DNA of 18,774 bases from an uncultured Lachnospiraceae bacterium (GTDB taxonomy: Bacteria; Bacillota; Clostridia; Lachnospirales; Lachnospiraceae), in the NCBI GenBank assembly GCA_910583895.1, contig CAJTYJ010000059.1, forward strand, positions 1-18,774, given 5' to 3'. The position numbers were made by a program, and so were the translations under genes. Below the pieces are notes generated by a model. That model saw only the letters and a list, made by a program, of their open reading frames with translations. It was not told the origin of the DNA and made no database searches. Below, in pieces: positions 14,356 through 18,774 of this stretch (positions are counted from its first letter, which is position 1; every line of letters begins with the position of its first letter).

Positions 14356-16047
14356 ATGGCAAGAATTACAGGCATCGGACATCAGGATTTTGCATATGTG
14401 ATTACAAATGATCTGTTCTATGTGGATAAGACCGCATTTATCAAAGAATGGTGGGAAAATCACGATGCGGTTACGCTGATCACCCGTCCCCGGCGTTTTG
14501 GAAAGACACTGAACATGAGCATGCTGGAATATTTCTTTTCCATCGCCCACAGGGACAGAAGCGATCTCTTTTTGGGCCTTTCCATTTGGGAAGAAGAAAG
14601 ATACCGGAAACTCCAGGGAACATATCCGGTTATCAGCCTGTCTTTTGCGGAGGTCAAAAGAAGGGACTACCGATCATCTGTTCAGCGGATCTGTCAGATA
14701 CTGACGGATCTGTATCGGGAACATGCATTTTTGCTGCAGGGAAATCTGCTTTCAGAAGAAGAGAAAGAGGAGTACCGCCAGATCTCCATGGACATGCCGG
14801 AGGTCGTGGCTGGCCGGTCGCTTCATAAGCTGTCTGAGTTTCTGTATCGCTATTATGGAAAAAAGGTTCTCATCCTGCTGGATGAATACGATACGCCGTT
14901 GCAGGAAGCCTATGGGAATGGGTACTGGGAGGAACTTACCGCGTTTATCCAGGATATGTTCCATGCAACCTTTAAGACGAATCCTTATCTGGAACGGGCG
15001 GTTATGACAGGGATCACAAGGGTAAGCAAAGAATCGATTTTTTCAGATCTGAATCATCTGGAAGTGGTGACAACGACCACACAAAAATATGAGAATGCTT
15101 TTGGGTTTACCCAGCAGGAGGTTCTGGAAGCATTAAGAGAGTATGGATTGTGTGAGCAGGAAGCAGAAGTGAAGAACTGGTATGACGGTTTTACATTCGG
15201 AAACCAGACAGATATTTACAATCCATGGTCCATCCTCAATTATCTGGACAAACGCAGGTTTGCTGCCTACTGGGCCAACACCAGCAGCAACAGTCTGGTT
15301 GAAAGGCTGATCCAGAAAGGCAGCCCCGAAGTTAAGAAGACCATGGAAAAACTGCTGGTGGGAAAGACTTTCTGCACGCAGATTGATGAGCAGATTGTGT
15401 TCGGTCAGCTGGACATGGTAGAAAGTGCAGTATGGAGCTTTCTGCTGGCCAGTGGTTATCTGAGGGCAGAGAGGGTCTCGGTAAACGAGTGGGGAGAGAG
15501 CTGTTATGAACTTGGACTGACGAACCGTGAAGTCTGCCTGATGTTCAGGGGAATGGTCGATCGTTGGTTTACCCAGTATACACCGGCGTACAACGATTTT
15601 TTGAATGCGCTGCTTTTGGGAGATGTGGAGGCCATGAATCAGTATATGAATCGGACAGCAATGGCCACATTCAGTTATTTTGACACCGGCGCCGGGGCGG
15701 AGCCGGAGCGCTTCTATCACGGTTTCGTCCTGGGACTTCTGGTGGATCTGGAAGACCGGTACACCGTCCTGTCCAATCGGGAGAGTGGTTTTGGCAGATA
15801 TGATGTGGTGCTGGAGCCGAAGAAAGAGGATGATGCCATAATTTTGGAGTTCAAAGTCAGAAATCCAGGAAGAGAGGACAGCCTGGAAACGACGGTTCAA
15901 AACGCCCTGATACAGATGGAAGAAAAAAAGTACGCGGCATCTCTGGAGGCAAAAGGCATACCGGCCGGACGTATCCGACAGTATGGCTTTGCGTTTGAGG
16001 GCAAAACGGTGCTGATTGGTCAGGGACCGGTTTCTGCTTCCCAATAG
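14356..16047 (+). CDS. AAA-ATPase with C-terminal PD-(D/E)XK nuclease-like domain (DUF1703)
   Basis: This 563-residue protein is of the 'predicted AAA-ATPase' (AAA_9-like) plus DUF1703 family, widespread in gut Clostridia and Bacteroidetes and often in many paralogous copies. The N-terminal ATPase (about 1-210) has a Walker A variant RPRRFGKT (44-51, K50) and Walker B 'LILLDEYD' (D176, E177). The C-terminal domain has a PD-(D/E)XK-type pattern: D483 in 'RYDVVLEP', then E498-x-K500 in 'ILEFKV'. All three putative catalytic residues are intact. Biological role is unknown; nuclease activity is predicted only by fold. It has its own promoter and follows the sugar-operon terminator, so it is an independent unit. 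The ribosome binding site (AGGTGG) is close to the ATG. A short AGCACA/TGTGCT hairpin after the stop (16049-16066) may be a weak terminator. Confidence 0.85.
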   Translation: MARITGIGHQDFAYVITNDLFYVDKTAFIKEWWENHDAVTLITRPRRFGKTLNMSMLEYFFSIAHRDRSDLFLGLSIWEEERYRKLQGTYPVISLSFAEVKRRDYRSSVQRICQILTDLYREHAFLLQGNLLSEEEKEEYRQISMDMPEVVAGRSLHKLSEFLYRYYGKKVLILLDEYDTPLQEAYGNGYWEELTAFIQDMFHATFKTNPYLERAVMTGITRVSKESIFSDLNHLEVVTTTTQKYENAFGFTQQEVLEALREYGLCEQEAEVKNWYDGFTFGNQTDIYNPWSILNYLDKRRFAAYWANTSSNSLVERLIQKGSPEVKKTMEKLLVGKTFCTQIDEQIVFGQLDMVESAVWSFLLASGYLRAERVSVNEWGESCYELGLTNREVCLMFRGMVDRWFTQYTPAYNDFLNALLLGDVEAMNQYMNRTAMATFSYFDTGAGAEPERFYHGFVLGLLVDLEDRYTVLSNRESGFGRYDVVLEPKKEDDAIILEFKVRNPGREDSLETTVQNALIQMEEKKYAASLEAKGIPAGRIRQYGFAFEGKTVLIGQGPVSASQ

Positions 16048-16077
16048 CAGCACAGGTGATTGTGCTTTCGATCACTG

Positions 16078-16143
16078 CGGTTTTCCCGGTGAGACCAAAC
16101 ATCATAGGTGCCGATGACAGGTAGAAAAATACCGGAAAAACCG
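16078..16143. repeat. Spaced imperfect inverted repeat before the DUF4253 gene
   Basis: CGGTTTTCCCGGT (16078-16090) and ACCGGAAAAACCG (16131-16143) are 13-base arms with one mismatch, 40 bases apart. The right arm is itself inside a perfect short palindrome, TACCGG-AAAAA-CCGGTA (16130-16146). The repeats fill most of the gap between the DUF1703 and DUF4253 genes. They could be regulator sites or the scar of a small inserted element. Confidence 0.45.
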
Positions 16144-16185
16144 GTAAATTCAAAAGAACAGAAAAGAATAAGGAGGGACGATGGA

Positions 16186-16908
16186 ATGGATTCCAGAACA
16201 AAACAGATTGCAGAGAGTTTTGGCTGTGCGTACACCCTGTTTGAAAAAGGCAGTGAGCCATGGGAGGTGGAAGAGGCCTACATGGAGGCTCTGAAGGAAG
16301 GAGAGAAGGGCGGTTTCTGGCCGGCAGTTCTTCTGGTTGATGCGTATGTGGAGGAATGGCTGGAGATCGTCGCACAGGATGGGTACAACCGGGAGCAGAT
16401 CATCGCAAACTGCGGCAGCAATGGAAAGGAAATCCTGGCAAAACGCCTGGAGGAATATCTGGAAGATTACGAAGAAGAGTCCCGTGACCGTCTGATCGGG
16501 GAAGAAACCGAAGGGGAAACACTGCATCACTTTATCGGATACTGTTCTTTTCAGGATGGCATGCTGGAGGAAGACGTGATACTTCTCAGGCTTCCGGTCC
16601 GTCATCCGTGGGAAATGATCGGATATCTGCCCATGGGAGGCTGGAACGACTGTCCCGGACCGGAGGATATGATGGCTGTGTGCAAATACTGGTACGAAAG
16701 ATACGGTGCGGTTCCGGCAGCCTTTACCCATGACGTGATGGAATTTTACGCACCCCGCAGATTAAACGGCGCAGACCGTTTGGAGGCGGCAAAGGAGCAC
16801 TATGCCTTCTGTACCGACCGGGTGAACCAGGGGACACGGACTTATCAAATATCGGAGCTGGCAGCAGGGCTTGAAAATTCGGATGTCTGGTACTTCTGGT
16901 GGGATTAA
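16186..16908 (+). CDS. DUF4253 domain protein
   Basis: This 240-residue soluble acidic protein has a C-terminal half that matches the DUF4253 pattern as I recall it: 'CKYWYERYGAVPAAFTHDVMEFYAP', then 'AKEHYAFCTDRVNQGT', ending 'WYFWWD'. The N-terminal half (about 1-110) is helical and glutamate-rich, with no recognised domain. DUF4253 has no established biochemical function. ATG 16186 is chosen because AGGAGG (16171-16176) lies 9 bases before it; another ATG at 16181 is out of frame. It follows the DUF1703 gene by about 140 bases containing inverted repeats. I see no clear promoter of its own. Membership in a toxin-immunity or defence module is possible but unproven. Confidence 0.75.
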   Translation: MDSRTKQIAESFGCAYTLFEKGSEPWEVEEAYMEALKEGEKGGFWPAVLLVDAYVEEWLEIVAQDGYNREQIIANCGSNGKEILAKRLEEYLEDYEEESRDRLIGEETEGETLHHFIGYCSFQDGMLEEDVILLRLPVRHPWEMIGYLPMGGWNDCPGPEDMMAVCKYWYERYGAVPAAFTHDVMEFYAPRRLNGADRLEAAKEHYAFCTDRVNQGTRTYQISELAAGLENSDVWYFWWD

Positions 16909-16979
16909 GTCCGGCGGGAGCGATGCAGAATAAGCCCGGAAACGAAACAGACTGAGAGCCCCGGAAATTTCATGAAAGA

Positions 16980-17024
16980 ACTCGGTCCGGCCTGAATGTC
17001 TTCCCAATTCAGACCGGACCGAGT
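16980..17024. terminator. Long hairpin between convergent genes
   Basis: ACTCGGTCCGG (16980-16990) pairs perfectly with CCGGACCGAGT (17014-17024). After one C/A mismatch the stem continues as CTGAAT/ATTCAG, leaving a 9-base loop. It lies between the DUF4253 stop (+) and the typA stop (-). The + side is followed by GCATTTTATC and the - side by a TTCTTTC stretch, so it probably terminates both transcripts, though neither T-tract is strong. Confidence 0.6.
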
Positions 17025-17187
17025 CCGCATTTTATCAATATGTTCTCCGTGAACAAGGGCGTGTTTTCCCTTGCTCCCCGGAGGGGCTGGACCCGTTTTG
17101 CAGCAGTTGCATTTTACCGGTCCATATGCTATGATTATCACGATATCTTTGGCCACACAATCCGGCCGGATTTTCCAAACAACAATT
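17025..17187. other. Gap downstream of typA with a 14-bp perfect palindrome
   Basis: No gene is supported here. AATCCGGCCGGATT (17159-17172) is a perfect 14-bp palindrome just past the typA stop codon, and CCCC-GGA-GGGG forms another small hairpin near 17078-17088. Neither has a good T-tract on the minus strand. They may protect or end the typA mRNA. Confidence 0.4.
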
Positions 17188-18774
17188 TTATACGGATTCT
17201 TTCCGCATGGCCGCCCGCTTGCGCATGGTGGGATCCAGAATCTTTTTGCGGATTCTGAGACTCTTTGGAGTGATTTCCAGAAGTTCATCCGTGTCGATGA
17301 ATTCCAGGCACTGCTCCAGGCTTAAGACTCTGGGCGGCGTCAGCTTCAGCGCCTCGTCCGCGCTGGAAGAACGGGTATTGGTCAGTTTCTTAGTCTTGCA
17401 GACATTCAGTTCGATGTCGTCGGACTTGCCGTTTTGTCCTATCACCATGCCGGAATAGACTTTTTCTCCGGGACCGATGAACAAGGTGCCGCGCTCCTGC
17501 GCGTTGAACAGCCCGTAGGTGATGGATTCGCCGGACTCGAAGGCAATTAAGGAACCCTGCTTTCGGTACTGAATATCACCTTTGTAGGGCTCGTAGCCGT
17601 TGAAAATGGTGTTCAGGACACCGGTTCCCTTGGTATCCGTCATAAATTCACCCCGGTAACCAATGAGTCCTCTGGAAGGAATGGAGAATTCCAGACGGGT
17701 GGAACCGCTGTTGTTGGTATGCATGTTCAAAAGCTCGCCTTTGCGTTCGCCCAGCTTCTGGATCACGCTGCCCGCATAATCATCATCCACATCCACGTAG
17801 GCAAGCTCCATCGGCTCCTGCTTTTTCCCCTTTTCATCATAACGGTAAAGGACTTCTGCCTTGCTGACGGAGAATTCATATCCTTCCCGGCGCATGTTTT
17901 CGATCAGGACGGACAGATGCAGTTCTCCGCGGCCGGACACTTTGAAGCTGTCAGTGTTTTCGGTCTCTTCTACCCGCAGGCTTACATCGGTGTTCAGCTC
18001 CCGGAACAGGCGGTCTCTTAGATGGCGGGAAGTGATGTATTTTCCCTCCGTGCCGGCCAGAGGACTGTCGTTTACGTTGAACTGCATGGCGATCGTCGGC
18101 TCGGAGATCTTCTGGAACGGGATGGCACTGGGTGCTTCCGGAGCACACAGGGTGTCGCCGATGTGCAGGTCCGCGATGCCGGAGATTGCCACGATGGAGC
18201 CGACCGTGGCGGTGGTTACGGGTACCTTACTGAGTCCGTCAAACTCGTAGAGTTTGCTGATCTTTACCTTCTTGATCTTGTCCGGCTCATGGTGATTGAC
18301 AATGACCACTTCCTGGTTGACGGTGACGTTTCCATTGTCCACCTTGCCCACGCCGATCCGTCCGACGTATTCATTGTAGTCAATGGTACTGATCAGAACC
18401 TGAGTGGGCGCTTCCGGATCACCCTCCGGGGCCGGGATATAGTCCAGGACGGTATCAAACAGGGGCGTCATGTCTTTTGCTTCTTGTTCCAGATCCAGAG
18501 TGGCATAGCCGCCTTTGGCAGAGGCAAATACAAAGGGACAGTCCAGCTGCTCATCCGAGGCATCCAGGTCCATCAGAAGTTCCAGGACTTCGTCTATGAC
18601 CTCTGCGGGCCGTGCTTCCGGCCGGTCGATTTTATTGATGCAGACGATGACCGAAAGATCCAGTTCCAGTGCTTTTTTCAGAACGAATTTTGTCTGCGGC
18701 ATGGAGCCTTCGAAAGCGTCCACCACCAGGATGACGCCGTCTACCATCTTCAGCACCCGCTCCACCTCGCCGCC
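17188..18774 (-). CDS. typA: TypA/BipA ribosome-associated GTPase (5' end beyond window)
   Basis: The visible 528 residues begin in the conserved 'GGEVERVLKMVDG' just after the G3 motif. They include the G4 motif 'NKIDRP', then translation-factor domain 2 and the EF-G-like domains, with 'GRGELHLSVLIENMRREGYEF' and 'IPSRGLIGYRGEFMT', and the TypA-specific C-terminal domain ending 'ITPKSLRIRKKILD'. By comparison with E. coli TypA about 80 N-terminal residues (G1 to G3) lie beyond the right edge. TypA binds the 70S ribosome at the EF-G site and is needed for growth under stress such as cold. It is a core gene convergent with the accessory DUF4253 gene, so this is a core/accessory boundary. Confidence 0.96.
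   Translation of the reverse strand, partial: GGEVERVLKMVDGVILVVDAFEGSMPQTKFVLKKALELDLSVIVCINKIDRPEARPAEVIDEVLELLMDLDASDEQLDCPFVFASAKGGYATLDLEQEAKDMTPLFDTVLDYIPAPEGDPEAPTQVLISTIDYNEYVGRIGVGKVDNGNVTVNQEVVIVNHHEPDKIKKVKISKLYEFDGLSKVPVTTATVGSIVAISGIADLHIGDTLCAPEAPSAIPFQKISEPTIAMQFNVNDSPLAGTEGKYITSRHLRDRLFRELNTDVSLRVEETENTDSFKVSGRGELHLSVLIENMRREGYEFSVSKAEVLYRYDEKGKKQEPMELAYVDVDDDYAGSVIQKLGERKGELLNMHTNNSGSTRLEFSIPSRGLIGYRGEFMTDTKGTGVLNTIFNGYEPYKGDIQYRKQGSLIAFESGESITYGLFNAQERGTLFIGPGEKVYSGMVIGQNGKSDDIELNVCKTKKLTNTRSSSADEALKLTPPRVLSLEQCLEFIDTDELLEITPKSLRIRKKILDPTMRKRAAMRKESV

Noticed and set aside
16181..16189. Alternative ATG at 16181 for the gene after DUF1703
   Set aside because: It is out of frame with the DUF4253 coding sequence and too close to AGGAGG; ATG 16186 has proper spacing.
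1..18774. CRISPR array, tRNA, rRNA or intact insertion sequence
   Set aside because: I saw no regularly spaced direct repeats, tRNA-like cloverleaf with CCA-type end, rRNA segments or transposase gene.

Overview
The window looks like chromosomal DNA of a low-GC-phylum (Firmicutes/Bacillota) gut-type anaerobe, most likely a Lachnospiraceae member. The reasons are strong AGGAGG-type ribosome binding sites, TTGACA/TATAAT-type promoters, a mid-range GC content, and protein families (AAA-ATPase/DUF1703, DUF4253, a serine-recombinase scrap, a BmrCD-like exporter, ScrA/GH36/GH32 sugar locus) that are typical of that group. The species cannot be fixed from the sequence alone.

Layout, left to right. 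(1) 1-626 has no intact gene. It is AT-rich at its left end and holds a short remnant that resembles the middle of a large serine recombinase, then an extended -10 promoter. (2) 627-5390 is one run of + strand genes: a SUKH (SMI1/KNR4) protein, two half-transporters that together form a heterodimeric ABC exporter with one degenerate ATP site, and a small cysteine-rich protein of unknown function. (3) 5458-7070 is a divergent pair, a LysR regulator (-) and a LysE/EamB-type amino-acid exporter (+), with a palindromic candidate operator and a good promoter between them; a hairpin terminator follows. (4) 7222-14186 is a complete sugar operon: promoter, LacI-type operator at the start of transcription, sucrose-type PTS EIIBC, GH36 alpha-galactosidase, LacI regulator (with an apparent promoter of its own), GH32 sucrose-6-phosphate hydrolase, EIIA(Glc), and a strong terminator. 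(5) 14241-16908 carries two accessory genes, an AAA-ATPase/PD-(D/E)XK (DUF1703) protein and a DUF4253 protein. (6) A long hairpin at 16980-17024 separates these from the convergent typA/bipA GTPase gene, whose 5' end runs off the right edge.

How the genes work together. EIIA passes phosphate from HPr to the EIIB domain of ScrA, which imports sucrose as sucrose-6-phosphate; ScrB then splits this to glucose-6-phosphate and fructose. The alpha-galactosidase extends the locus to raffinose-family sugars or melibiose. In those sugars the glucose O6 that a sucrose PTS phosphorylates is already occupied by galactose, so how the two enzymes are ordered in the pathway is a real question. The LacI protein probably represses the operon at the near-perfect palindrome at 7260-7275.

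No strikingly novel system is evident. The points most worth a second look are the SUKH/exporter/cysteine-rich operon, the substrate logic and layered control of the sugar operon, and the accessory genes beside typA.
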